Origin: Promethearchaeota archaeon
GTDB taxonomy: Archaea > Asgardarchaeota > Lokiarchaeia > Sigyniarchaeales > SOKP01
NCBI GenBank assembly: GCA_019894855.1
Contig: JAGXNS010000002.1
Location: 1-64,000 of the forward strand
DNA length: 64,000 nucleotides
Direction of reading: 5' to 3'
Numbering within the stretch: the first letter of the stretch is position 1; every line of letters starts with the position of its first letter. This document shows positions 1-8,894 of this stretch, one piece after another. Both the position numbers and the translations under genes were made by a program. The notes beneath the pieces were generated by a model that was not told where the DNA came from, did not search any database, and saw only the letters and a list, made by a program, of their open reading frames with translations.

Positions 1-510
1 CATCCAAGCGTTCTCTATGTTTAACGGTGAATCTCCAGAGATCATTGCGATGCATAAACAATGCAAAACACGGTAAAATTCTCTCGGACGAACATTAACA
101 AATGCCTCAATATCAAAGTACTTAAGCCAAGTGTTTTCTAGCAAATTATTTACTGTTAGAGGAAGAATACCTTCCTGATCGTAGTACATTATGATTATAG
201 GTATGTTTCGGGTAATTTTTCTAATGTCGTGTAAAAGAGAATCAAATACTTCTTTTTCTTCGTTTTTCAGTGGATTTATGAAGTAGATAATACCATCAAC
301 AGTAGTTATCAATTCGTCAAGATCAGTATTCTCAACATCAATTATTGCGTTAACTTCTATATCGCAAGAATCCTCCAATATTTTTACTTCTTTATACAAC
401 TCTAAATATGGTCCTTTATTTTCGCCCTCTTCTCCGAAGGTTCTTATAGTATAAAGGGCGATTGCTTCTCCATCTAAGCCCAATATTAGAATCTTAAAGA
501 TGTAACGCAT
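1..510 (-). CDS. Degenerate Ras/Arf-like small GTPase-fold protein (3' end cut off by window edge)
   Basis: An open frame runs from an ATG at 510 leftwards off the window: 170 codons, no stop seen. The start (MRYIFKILILGLDGEAIALY) has the beta-strand-then-GLD layout of an Arf-type P-loop, but the GK[ST] that should follow is replaced by EAIAL, so the loop probably cannot bind phosphate normally. A later stretch (VDGIIYFINPL) resembles the beta-4 strand after switch II of Ras-like proteins, and YYDQEG sits where NKxD is expected. I infer a GTPase fold that lost catalysis, perhaps a scaffold or partner of an active GTPase. Such divergent GTPases are common in Asgard genomes. The fold call rests on pattern only; the C-terminus is unseen. 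Confidence 0.5.
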   Translation of the reverse strand, partial: MRYIFKILILGLDGEAIALYTIRTFGEEGENKGPYLELYKEVKILEDSCDIEVNAIIDVENTDLDELITTVDGIIYFINPLKNEEKEVFDSLLHDIRKITRNIPIIIMYYDQEGILPLTVNNLLENTWLKYFDIEAFVNVRPREFYRVLHCLCIAMISGDSPLNIENAWM

Positions 511-721
511 AGGATTTATTTTATGAAGTTAATATTGTATTTAAACCTAATATAATTATAAAACATTTTTTCATATTATATACTTACTTTTTTCGTTCCC
601 GACGCAAGACTTATTAATTTATGAAAAAGTTAAAAAATTTTGAATATTTTACTTTAATAGTTCAAGAAGAATTTTAATTTACAATAAAAGTATTAGTAAA
701 TAAATTTGCTGGAGATTTTCT

Positions 722-1378
722 TTGGATTATGTGGAAAGGAATTGTAGAATTGTAAAAGAAAAAATGATTCAGCAAATGGAACAATCGCTTAAATTAGGGC
801 GAAAACTAATTGATACGGAATTAGATACAGGAATTTTGAATTTTGTAGTTAGACCTATCGTTAAAGCTTTCTATGATTATTGGGCTCAACATGACGCAAA
901 GAAGGGAACTTTAAAGCAAATTGACATCACTTTAGAAGCTGGTAAACAACTATTACTGAATGGAAATTCAGAAGAATCTTTTAATCGCATTTTAGAAGAA
1001 TTTTTTCCGAAGTACCTTAAAGGCGATCAGGTAACATATCAATGTAGTAAGAAGCATAGAAACTATGAAAAATTAAAAGAAAACTCGAGAGAGACTTTTA
1101 TCAATTATCTTAAAGAAGTCAAAACTTTCCTTGGTTTTGAAGACCATGTTACTGATTACGCTGATCTCGCCAGAGGTGCATTTAAGTCAAAAGAAATAGC
1201 AACTAAGAACTTAAAGAAACAGTTAGAATTCACAGAGAGAGGTATCAGTATCATAGAAGAAGACCCATCTATTCTATCCCTTCCTGCTGGAAAGAAGATA
1301 ATTGTTAAATCTTTAAGAAAAGGTTTCGAAGAGAGTAAAAAAGATTTTTTACAAGGTATTGACGAAACCTATGATTAG
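722..1378 (+). CDS. Hypothetical protein, tandem paralogue 1 (218 aa)
   Basis: Not recognised as a known family. It starts at TTG 722, seven bases after an SD (GGAG at 711-714). It is mostly helical and charged, with no signal peptide or membrane segment. It is clearly a paralogue of the next gene: both begin with MxYxERNxxIVxEKM, share a hydrophobic-aromatic block (PIVKAFY), a Cys-x3-His (QCSKKH here) followed by a Y-x-KLKE helix, and a similar end (GKxIIxxxLRKGFE). The Cys/His pair is the only candidate functional site. The tandem arrangement suggests local duplication; function unknown. Confidence 0.75.
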   Translation: MDYVERNCRIVKEKMIQQMEQSLKLGRKLIDTELDTGILNFVVRPIVKAFYDYWAQHDAKKGTLKQIDITLEAGKQLLLNGNSEESFNRILEEFFPKYLKGDQVTYQCSKKHRNYEKLKENSRETFINYLKEVKTFLGFEDHVTDYADLARGAFKSKEIATKNLKKQLEFTERGISIIEEDPSILSLPAGKKIIVKSLRKGFEESKKDFLQGIDETYD

Positions 1379-1465
1379 TAAGTATCAAATCAATATTTCA
1401 AAAATATTAAAGATGATCTAATAACTCTATATTGGGTAAAAAAAATAACTGAGAGGATATATATT

Positions 1466-2125
1466 ATGAATTACTTGGAAAGAAATTATAAGATCGTTGA
1501 AGAAAAGATGATTTCAACAACTGACTTATCATTAAATTACGGCCGAGAGCTAATCGAGACAGAATTGGATGCGGGAGCGTTCAATTTTGTGGTTAAACCA
1601 ATAGTAAAAGCCTTTTATAAGTTCTGGAGCGATAATAACGCTCGCGTGGGAACATTAAAACAAATAACAATCGCTCTGGATTCAGCAAAATCTATAATAC
1701 AGAATGGTGAGATTACCCAAGAAAAATTTGACGAGGTTATTGAAAGAAATTTTCCTAGTTATTTAGAAAATGACCAAACTGATAAACAGTGTAAAAAAAA
1801 TCATAAACATTACGATAAGTTAAAGGAGATTACGAGAAAATCCTTTATATCTCAAGTTGAGGAATGTGTTTTGTTTTTGAACATTAAAGATGACGTTAAG
1901 AATTACGATGAATTATCCAGAGCAGCTTTTAAAACTAAAGAAAAAGCATATGAGGCTCTTAAGCGACAATTAGATTATAACGACGATGGAATTATAATAG
2001 TAGAAGAAGATGATAGCATCCTTAATGTGCCAACGGGGAAAAATATTATTATATCGGTTCTTCGCAAGGGATTTGAAAAAACCAAATTAAAATTAATTGA
2101 AGAGCTTGATGTCATTTTTTTTTAA
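1466..2125 (+). CDS. Hypothetical protein, tandem paralogue 2 (219 aa)
   Basis: Second copy of the pair, 87 bp downstream of the first. ATG start with a good SD (GAGAGGAT, 1451-1458). It has the same overall architecture: conserved N-terminal helix, the block with KPIVKAFYKFW, Cys-x3-His (QCKKNH), and the C-terminal LRKGFEK segment. The copies agree best in the aromatic PIVKAFY block and the Cys/His region and differ strongly elsewhere, so the duplication is not recent. No annotated family recognised. A soluble cytoplasmic protein is inferred from lack of hydrophobic stretches. Confidence 0.75.
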   Translation: MNYLERNYKIVEEKMISTTDLSLNYGRELIETELDAGAFNFVVKPIVKAFYKFWSDNNARVGTLKQITIALDSAKSIIQNGEITQEKFDEVIERNFPSYLENDQTDKQCKKNHKHYDKLKEITRKSFISQVEECVLFLNIKDDVKNYDELSRAAFKTKEKAYEALKRQLDYNDDGIIIVEEDDSILNVPTGKNIIISVLRKGFEKTKLKLIEELDVIFF

Positions 2126-2177
2126 ATTTATGAGAGATAATTTTATCTATTTTCATTAATTTTTTAATGCGATAAGC

Positions 2178-3245
2178 ATGAGCATTGATCCTAACGAAAA
2201 CAAACCGAGTAGTTTCATAAGAACGATATTTGTGAAAATTATAACGGTTTTCTTTATTTTTATGAGTTACTTATACACTTCAGAATCATTTGGTTCTGTT
2301 TCTTCACCTTATATAGGAACTGTCAGTTTTTCGATTGTTTTTAGCGTATCCCTACTGATTCTTACATTCTTTTCAGTATTATCAGGGCCACTTCCAGCGT
2401 TTTTTGCGGGATTCCTCGGGGAACTCATCTATCAGATCGCATTCTATCATACAATCTACATCGATTGGTGTTTTATCGTTGCGATATTCGGATCTCTTGC
2501 TGGACTCTACAAATATAAACCATTAAAATATCATAACATTAAAAAAATCTTCTATTCCATTATAATTTTAGTTATCACTTCTTTAATTGCTACTATTTTA
2601 GTATTAACGACCACTATGTTATTTCATCATACTTCCCTACCACTAGTAGTATTGTTTTCTAACTACGGATTTAAATTTTTCTTTCAAAGCCTCATATCTG
2701 TTATAATATCGGTTCCAATTCTATTAATCATCTTTGACAAGATTTTCGGATCGAAAGAACAACACCTATATTACATGCTGCTAACCCACCATCCTGTTTC
2801 TGCCAACGATCACACATTTTATTTTCAATTTGGACGAACTAAAATCTATTTTTGCTCGAGATGCTCAGGAATGGTGATTGGAATAATAATATCAGTCTTT
2901 TTCACTCACCTGTTTGAACTAATCGTGAATCCTCAATTTAGCGCCGAATTGGCGTTCATAGTCATAGTCGTATTCCCAATACCCGGATTAATTGATTGGG
3001 GAACCCAAAAATTATTATTTAGGACAAGTACAACGGAATCTCGATTGTTTACGGGTTTTATTATTGGAATTGCACTCCATTTCATTTCGCTCACAAGAGA
3101 ATATTATTTCTTTACGCTAGTAATGATTACAGTATATTTTGGTATCTTTTTTCTGTTTTTTTATTTTGGTCAAAAAAAACTGCTAAAAGAATTGAATAAA
3201 GAACTCAACCCTGTAAGCCCAAAGGACTTTGAAATTGAATATTAA
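2178..3245 (+). CDS. Multi-pass membrane protein with DUF2085-like C-terminal part
   Basis: 355 residues, mostly hydrophobic: roughly five N-terminal membrane helices (about residues 15-185), then a short loop and three or four more helices. The loop starting near residue 200 reads HHPVSANDHTFYFQFGRTKI, followed by FCSRCSG, which strongly resembles the HPxxxxxxRSF...CxRCxG signature of DUF2085 membrane proteins. That family has no firm function; the Cys pair could bind a metal. The first half resembles a generic membrane module and may be a separate domain. Start ATG 2178; stop 3245, 22 bp before the hydrolase gene, so the two may be co-transcribed. Confidence 0.6.
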   Translation: MSIDPNENKPSSFIRTIFVKIITVFFIFMSYLYTSESFGSVSSPYIGTVSFSIVFSVSLLILTFFSVLSGPLPAFFAGFLGELIYQIAFYHTIYIDWCFIVAIFGSLAGLYKYKPLKYHNIKKIFYSIIILVITSLIATILVLTTTMLFHHTSLPLVVLFSNYGFKFFFQSLISVIISVPILLIIFDKIFGSKEQHLYYMLLTHHPVSANDHTFYFQFGRTKIYFCSRCSGMVIGIIISVFFTHLFELIVNPQFSAELAFIVIVVFPIPGLIDWGTQKLLFRTSTTESRLFTGFIIGIALHFISLTREYYFFTLVMITVYFGIFFLFFYFGQKKLLKELNKELNPVSPKDFEIEY

Positions 3246-3267
3246 AGGTTAACTAGAAACTTCTACA

Positions 3268-3768
3268 ATGAAAAATATTATTTTTATCCACGGTCTTGAA
3301 AGCTCAGGCAATGGATTTAAAGGAACCTACCTGAAGGGTTTATTCCCAAATATTTTTACACCCAATTTTAAAATATTTAAACAGAACACCTCGATTTATA
3401 CTCTCCTAAAAGAGAGAATGGGACAATTAGATTTAATTCTTAAAAAAAGAAATTCATGGATAATAATAGGTTCAAGTTTCGGAGGATTAATGGCTACGCT
3501 CTATGCTCTTCGACATCCTGAAAAAATCGAGCGATTAATATTATTGGCCCCTTTTTTAGCAACTCCCTTGCTACAAATAGATAATTTCTCACCTTTAACT
3601 ATCCCTACTATAATTATTCATGGAAAATATGATGAAATCGCCCAATATCAAGCATCTCGTGAGCGTGCCTACCAGTTATTTACTAACCTAAAATTTCATA
3701 CAACTGAAGATCATCACGACTTAAATAATACTATAAAGACTTTAAACTGGAGCAAACTCATTACTTAA
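3268..3768 (+). CDS. Small alpha/beta hydrolase (YqiA/UPF0227-like esterase)
   Basis: 166 residues with the compact alpha/beta-hydrolase layout. The oxyanion HG sits in IIFIHGLESSGNGFKG at the N-terminus, the nucleophile elbow is GSSFGG (GxSxG), the acid is likely in IIHGKYDEI, and the terminal histidine is in EDHHDL. The lack of a cap domain and the short length match YqiA-type esterases. The family hydrolyses small esters; the natural substrate is not known. It is probably co-transcribed with the upstream membrane protein gene. A T-rich stretch (3838-3845) behind it may terminate transcription. Confidence 0.7.
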   Translation: MKNIIFIHGLESSGNGFKGTYLKGLFPNIFTPNFKIFKQNTSIYTLLKERMGQLDLILKKRNSWIIIGSSFGGLMATLYALRHPEKIERLILLAPFLATPLLQIDNFSPLTIPTIIIHGKYDEIAQYQASRERAYQLFTNLKFHTTEDHHDLNNTIKTLNWSKLIT

Positions 3769-4081
3769 TCTTTAGTCCGATTATGCAAATTTGGTGAAAT
3801 TATTAAATTTTTATTCTTTGGGAAAAATTGGACCCCATTTTTTTTATATTCTCATCCCTCATTCTTTTATTCAACTATTCATATTTAAAAAAAATTCACG
3901 CTTAGAATTGTAGTTGTAAGGAAATGATAGGTTTTAGTGTTAGTAGTGTAAAATTAAAAATCATTTTAAGCAAATCAATTCTCGTGGAATATTTTTTCCT
4001 CCAAAAATCTGCCTTTAAAAACTAATAATCAAAAATTAAAAAAATTAAATATAATAATTAATATATAAGTGTGAGGCTTTA
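3769..4081. other. Intergenic region with T-run terminator and promoter for the next gene
   Basis: 313 bp without a gene. A run of eight T (3838-3845) inside a T-rich stretch is a plausible archaeal terminator for the hydrolase gene. Near the right end, AT-rich boxes (TTAAATATAA and TAATATATAA around 4043-4068) could be TATA elements, and GTGAGG just before 4082 is a likely SD. Nothing else stands out on either strand. Confidence 0.4.
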
Positions 4082-5653
4082 ATGAATAATAAACTGTTTA
4101 TTTGTCGTAATTGTTCTTATGTGTTTCCAAAAGAATTATCTAAACTAATTGAAGATAGAACTCAAGTTTATTGTGAAATGTGTGGATCACCTTTTTCATT
4201 ATCTGGAGTGAATTTTAAACAACCTCCAACAAGAAAACAAAGAAGCAAAATTCAAACACATCCAAAATACGGATTAAGTAATAAGGATAAAACTAATTTA
4301 GAAAAAGCAATAGAATATTTAAACAAATTTGATTACATTCCTATAATCCTTTATGCGTTAGCTATATTAGGTTTGAGTTTTTTTAATTTTTACATTTCTG
4401 GGGGTATTAATAATGTAATTAATTCTTACATACTCGTTTTAGCTAGTGTATTAGTATTAATCTACGACCTAAGATACATATCGCCAAGAGTTCAGTCAAA
4501 AAACTACGATGAAATTGCCTTGGATGCAATCTGTTACGGCATATTAGGGTGCATTTTTTACGGGTCCGGTGTCATTTTATTAATTAAAGGAATTTTGATT
4601 CTAATTCATTCGATTGTTTATCATAAAGGAGAAGATCACAAAGTCTACAACTATGGTCTCAAACTTAAAAACTCGATAAATTATTTCTCAGCGAAAGCGG
4701 GATTTATTATCGCTTTATTAGTTTTAAATAACCTAATTATTGGTGGTTTATTATCAGATCTTTTTAGTAATCTATTTTTGTTTTCAATGGGCTTATCTTT
4801 TATTATAAGCCCTGTTATCATGTTAATCATCGATTTAGCTTTAAGAGGGAAAATCCACAAACAAAAAGAGGTTTCAGGAGCTATGGTGATCGGAATATTT
4901 ATAATGGGGGTAATCTCTACTACATTTCTTAGCATTGGTATTTTTATCTTGATAAAAGCGTTGATATTACTTCTTTTATTCGTAGGAAAACCTATTGATC
5001 CTGTTATCAAGAAAGAAATGAGAGAATTTCAACCAAAAAGCGAGCCCTCTACAAAAATACAACTTGTGGAAGAAATAAATTCTTTAGAAAAAGAGGAGAA
5101 ACCTCAAATAATTGAAGATGAGATCATTCCCTTAGAACAGGAAACGGTAGAACTAAAAATTGAGAAGGAACCCTTAAAAGATACCCCAGAGGAAATCAAA
5201 TCTATCAATGACATAAAAGAAGAAGTTGAGATTGAGACACTTGATATTAAAAAAACAGAAGAGAAAAAAGAGGAACCCTCTGTATTAAGACTTCACGAAT
5301 CCCTATTACCGGTTAAAAATGACAAAGATAAGAAAATAGTTAAAGAATATTTTGCCAAAATATTTAACATAATCTCTAAAGATTTAAGAAAACAAATATT
5401 AGACCTTGATATCCCAAAAAAGGAACGCAAAAATATTATAAAAGAATTAGCATACATTGCCGAGGAAGAACAATTAAAGTATATTGAAGCGTTAAAAGGA
5501 TTATATGAGGAAATTCCTCATAAATTAATCGAGCGTATTCGCAAGCTTCCAAATCTTAAGCCAAAATATTATGATAAATTGGTAGAAGAACTAAAATATA
5601 TGGATAATGCCCAACAATTCGAATTTGTACAGTTTTTAGAGAAAAATGCCTAA
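4082..5653 (+). CDS. Zinc-ribbon membrane protein with charged linker and helical C-terminus (523 aa)
   Basis: Unrecognised family. It begins with a zinc ribbon (Cys8-x2-Cys11 and Cys31-x2-Cys34). About eight hydrophobic segments follow between residues 85 and 310, then a long acidic/lysine-rich linker (about 320-400), and finally a helical domain that includes LRKQILDLDIPKKERKNI. It is likely an integral membrane protein with cytoplasmic zinc and C-terminal domains. The SD GTGAGG precedes ATG 4082. The wHTH gene starts only 25 bp downstream, so the two are probably one operon and may form a membrane-to-transcription relay; this link is inference. Confidence 0.7.
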   Translation: MNNKLFICRNCSYVFPKELSKLIEDRTQVYCEMCGSPFSLSGVNFKQPPTRKQRSKIQTHPKYGLSNKDKTNLEKAIEYLNKFDYIPIILYALAILGLSFFNFYISGGINNVINSYILVLASVLVLIYDLRYISPRVQSKNYDEIALDAICYGILGCIFYGSGVILLIKGILILIHSIVYHKGEDHKVYNYGLKLKNSINYFSAKAGFIIALLVLNNLIIGGLLSDLFSNLFLFSMGLSFIISPVIMLIIDLALRGKIHKQKEVSGAMVIGIFIMGVISTTFLSIGIFILIKALILLLLFVGKPIDPVIKKEMREFQPKSEPSTKIQLVEEINSLEKEEKPQIIEDEIIPLEQETVELKIEKEPLKDTPEEIKSINDIKEEVEIETLDIKKTEEKKEEPSVLRLHESLLPVKNDKDKKIVKEYFAKIFNIISKDLRKQILDLDIPKKERKNIIKELAYIAEEEQLKYIEALKGLYEEIPHKLIERIRKLPNLKPKYYDKLVEELKYMDNAQQFEFVQFLEKNA

Positions 5654-5678
5654 AATTTAAAAGTAAACTCATTAAGTA

Positions 5679-6581
5679 ATGTCGTTAGAAAAAAGAAGAG
5701 AAACTAAAGAAAAACCAAGGGAAAAAGAGTTAGAAGTAAGTTCATTTAGGCGAGCAGATTTTACTCCTTTACAAGATGTCAAAATTGAAAAAGGAGAATT
5801 ACAAATCGAACCGGAACCATTAATCGAAGAGCTTACTGAGATTGAGGCCGACGTCTTGAATATCGCAAAAGATATTTTGAAATTAAAAAGGTATGATGCC
5901 GATTTTGAGATCGATGTAGCTTCTGAAGCAGAGTTACAAAAATTTCCTATTATTGAGAAATTATATGCAAAAAGTATAGCCAAACTTGCGTATAAGAAAG
6001 GTTATAGTAAGGAAGAAATATTTTTAGCAATAAGGAGTTTAGAAGATAAAAGTTGGATTGTAACCAAGGAAAGAAGAACAAAGTTAGAAATTCTAAATAA
6101 CGAAAAACTAGCAAAAATATTGGAATTCATAAAAGAGAATCCAGGAATTCACGCTAGAGATGAGAAAATCGAAGAAGAATTAGGAATAACGAGAACACCC
6201 TTTTTAAAACATATTATGACTTTAGAACGCTTCAAGCTCATAAGGTCGAAAAGAATAGGAAAATCTTTACATTATTTCTTAGCTGATATTCCAGAAGATT
6301 ATGATAAATTTAAAGTAGTCTTTATAAATCCTTTAATTCCAAAGTTAATTGAGGAAATTTTTAAGGAAGAGGGAATTTCAATCTCTAAGATCGGAGAAGA
6401 ACTTGATGTTTACTCTGGAACTGTCCAATATCATTTGAAAAAATTAAAAGAATTAGATCTAGTGAAATCAGTTAAGACGCAAAAAAAAAATAAAATACAT
6501 GTGGTAAACATTGAGCTTTTAAAAAAGTTTAACGGATTTTTTGACGAACCAGATTTCTCTAAATTACTAAACGGCTTATGA
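5679..6581 (+). CDS. Winged-helix protein with two predicted HTH segments (300 aa)
   Basis: The first 60 residues are highly charged (MSLEKRRETKEKPREKELEV at the start). Two winged-helix patterns follow: one around residues 145-205 (LEFIKENPGIHARDEKIEEE then GITRTPFLKHIMTLE), and one near 225-285 containing ISKIGEELDVYSGTVQYHLK, which matches the ArsR/MarR-type pattern in which the recognition helix precedes HLKKLKELDLV. Probably a DNA-binding transcription factor. It follows the zinc-ribbon membrane gene by 25 bp and may be co-expressed with it. DNA targets are not deducible here. Confidence 0.7.
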   Translation: MSLEKRRETKEKPREKELEVSSFRRADFTPLQDVKIEKGELQIEPEPLIEELTEIEADVLNIAKDILKLKRYDADFEIDVASEAELQKFPIIEKLYAKSIAKLAYKKGYSKEEIFLAIRSLEDKSWIVTKERRTKLEILNNEKLAKILEFIKENPGIHARDEKIEEELGITRTPFLKHIMTLERFKLIRSKRIGKSLHYFLADIPEDYDKFKVVFINPLIPKLIEEIFKEEGISISKIGEELDVYSGTVQYHLKKLKELDLVKSVKTQKKNKIHVVNIELLKKFNGFFDEPDFSKLLNGL

Positions 6582-6592
6582 TAATCCTGTAT

Positions 6593-7468
6593 TCATAGAG
6601 AATGTTGTATTTTTGGGAGCGCTTTTATTAGAATTTTGATTGCATTATTTATACCAACCTCAAAATCGGGATGAATTTCGTTTGATTTAAGGAGATCGTA
6701 TTTCAGATCTCCAGGTAAATCTGAAACGGAAAGTATCGAAGCAACCTTTAGATTGTAAAGTTGCCCCAATAAAAATAAAATCGAGGATTCCATATCGATT
6801 GCTTTAATATCAATTGAATTTAAGGCACGTATAAATTCATGTGTTTCACAAAATAACGCATCTGTAGTCCAAAGGTGAGATTCTCTTACGTTATTTGGGT
6901 AAAGAGAACGAGCTTCCCTAATAAGAAGTTCTTTTAAAATTTCGTTAGGTTTAGATATAAAAATTGTTTGTGGACTAGCGATGAGATTTTGGGTCGTTGA
7001 AAGTGGGTTGGTTATTGATCCTAATCTGTTCAGTAGAGTTTGATTAGCTCTTAAGTACTCAGAACTCGTTCCATCTCCACAATAAGCTGATTTTGGTATC
7101 ACAATGTCACCAATATTTATCTTAGTATTTTCTCCATAAATTCCACCACAAAAATCTACCCTTACAACTATTTTTGCTTTGGATCGTTTCAAACATTCTA
7201 TTGTAAGTGCAGCGTTAGGACACCCTACTTGAGAACGGATAACACTTACTTTTATTCCATTCAATGTACCGTTATAAACTCTACCATGAACAATTTTATT
7301 TTGAAGTCGATTAACTAACTTTTTCATAACAATTTTTACAGCGGGCAATAACACGATTTCGTTAATATTCGAAGAACTCGTTTCCAATAACATTCTTACA
7401 ATTTTATCATCCACGCTTATAAATTTTAATCCCAAATTTAGCATCTGACTTTTAATTTTATTCAACAT
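6593..7468 (-). CDS. Nucleoside phosphorylase (uridine/purine phosphorylase family)
   Basis: 291 residues with PNP/UDP-phosphorylase family signatures: VRVDFCGGIYG (the phosphate/ribose loop region), INIGDIVIPKSAYCGDGTS, and the purine/uridine phosphorylase motif AIDMESSILFLLG, in which the Met-Glu pair binds ribose. The family splits nucleosides with phosphate into base and ribose-1-phosphate for salvage. Length is slightly above the usual 250 residues because of an N-terminal extension. Substrate (uridine or purine) cannot be set from sequence alone. It converges with the wHTH gene (12 bp apart) and is divergent from the Taw1-like gene. Confidence 0.8.
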   Translation of the reverse strand: MLNKIKSQMLNLGLKFISVDDKIVRMLLETSSSNINEIVLLPAVKIVMKKLVNRLQNKIVHGRVYNGTLNGIKVSVIRSQVGCPNAALTIECLKRSKAKIVVRVDFCGGIYGENTKINIGDIVIPKSAYCGDGTSSEYLRANQTLLNRLGSITNPLSTTQNLIASPQTIFISKPNEILKELLIREARSLYPNNVRESHLWTTDALFCETHEFIRALNSIDIKAIDMESSILFLLGQLYNLKVASILSVSDLPGDLKYDLLKSNEIHPDFEVGINNAIKILIKALPKIQHSL

Positions 7469-7562
7469 TTTTTTCTCAATTAGAAATTCTTCAGAAATAC
7501 TTATATTTCTAAATAATAATTTTTAATATCTAAATTAACCTATAATTATAATCTATTAGGCT

Positions 7563-8876
7563 TTGAATAAAATAAGGTATTGGAGAATGACGAATCCATA
7601 TATTATTGACAATAAGATTACAAATGCGTTTGTCGAAGCATATTCAAAATCAACTTATCGAATTATAGGAAAAAATAAACATACTGCAATTAAACCTTGT
7701 CATTGGTTAGAACAAAAACTGATGACTGGTAGAAATAATAGAAATTGTTATAAGGGAGTTTTTGGCATTGAAAGTCATCGATGCTTACAAAATACTCCAG
7801 CTTTGCCATTTTGTAATCAGCAATGTGTTTTTTGCTGGAGAGATAACGAATTAGGAAATCTAAGTAGAGATTTTATTGTCATACCAGATGAATCCAAGGA
7901 GCTCGTTGATGAAATGATACGCCACCATCAAGATATTATTAAAAACCACTTACCTCTAAGACGATATCTTGAAAATTATGAAATTATGGCAGATGTGCTT
8001 TATTACATGTTAAAAAATAACGAAGATCACGGTGTAAATTCCCTTTCCAAGAGCCTTCATGTTAGTAAGAACAAAATTGAGAGAGCTGTAAATCTCTTAA
8101 AAAATCAAGAATTTATTCATCCCTCAGAAGATTCGTTAAAGAATTATAAGCTTGACGATGAGATATCTTGTTGTATAGATTCTAGGGAAGAAGTCGTGAG
8201 GTTAATCAATGTATCCTTAACCACGCCTGATGAAATCATGCAAACTCACAGTGAAGCGATGAATCCTAATCACGCAGCTATATCACTTGATGGTGAACCA
8301 TTCTTATATCCAAAATTAGATGGATTAGTAAGTGAATTTCGTAATCGAAATATGACAACATTTATTGTAACTAACGGTACGTTACCAGAAAAAATTGAAA
8401 GTTTGAACTCGTTGCCATCCCAACTCTATATCACGCTACCAGCACCAAATAAAGAGATTTATAAAAAAGTTTGCCGACCTATGATTAAAGATGGGTGGAG
8501 TAAAATATCGAACACCTTAGATTTAGTTGAAAGTTTATCTTGTAGAACCTTAGTGAGATTAACAGCTGTAAAAAACTTAAATTTATCTGAAAATTACATA
8601 AAGGATTATATTAAATTAATTGATAAAGCTAATCCCAATTTTTTTGAAATTAAGGGCTTTACTCTTCAAGCACGGGCGCTAAATATAAATAAGAGACTAA
8701 ATAGCGAAGAATCTATGCAGTATTACTTTCCGACTTACGAATATTTAGAAGATTTAGCTCTCAAATTCGAAGAAATAGGAAATTTTCCATTGATCTATAA
8801 AAATAAGGCGAGTAGAGATTTTTTATTTGCAATAAATTGGGATAAGAACAAAGATCCTGTTATAACAAATCCATAA
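7563..8876 (+). CDS. taw1: 4-demethylwyosine synthase-like radical SAM enzyme (Taw1/TYW1 family) with internal insertion
   Basis: Radical SAM cluster at Cys84-x3-Cys88-x2-Cys91 in PFCNQQCVFCWR, the exact form seen in TYW1/Taw1. Upstream cysteines 46, 62 and 74 (KPCHW, RNCYKG, SHRCLQ) fit the second, pyruvate-binding Fe-S cluster. SLDGEPFLYP and FIVTNGT are further family motifs. The family condenses pyruvate-derived carbon with N1-methylguanosine-37 of tRNA-Phe to make 4-demethylwyosine. Between the cluster and SLDGEP there are about 145 residues where the Methanocaldococcus protein, as I recall it, has about 50; the extra part looks like a winged helix (about 140-205). Start TTG 7563. Strong family call; consequence of the insertion unknown. 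Confidence 0.88.
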   Translation: MNKIRYWRMTNPYIIDNKITNAFVEAYSKSTYRIIGKNKHTAIKPCHWLEQKLMTGRNNRNCYKGVFGIESHRCLQNTPALPFCNQQCVFCWRDNELGNLSRDFIVIPDESKELVDEMIRHHQDIIKNHLPLRRYLENYEIMADVLYYMLKNNEDHGVNSLSKSLHVSKNKIERAVNLLKNQEFIHPSEDSLKNYKLDDEISCCIDSREEVVRLINVSLTTPDEIMQTHSEAMNPNHAAISLDGEPFLYPKLDGLVSEFRNRNMTTFIVTNGTLPEKIESLNSLPSQLYITLPAPNKEIYKKVCRPMIKDGWSKISNTLDLVESLSCRTLVRLTAVKNLNLSENYIKDYIKLIDKANPNFFEIKGFTLQARALNINKRLNSEESMQYYFPTYEYLEDLALKFEEIGNFPLIYKNKASRDFLFAINWDKNKDPVITNP

Positions 8877-8894
8877 TGCTCAAAAATAAAATTT

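Noticed and set aside
5672-5983. Minus-strand frame inside the wHTH gene
   Set aside because: Serine-rich shadow of the lysine/glutamate-rich coding strand.
7563-7590. Possible later ATG start for the Taw1-like gene
   Set aside because: ATG at 7587 would remove only a few residues; TTG 7563 is as plausible, but no SD decides it. Left at TTG.
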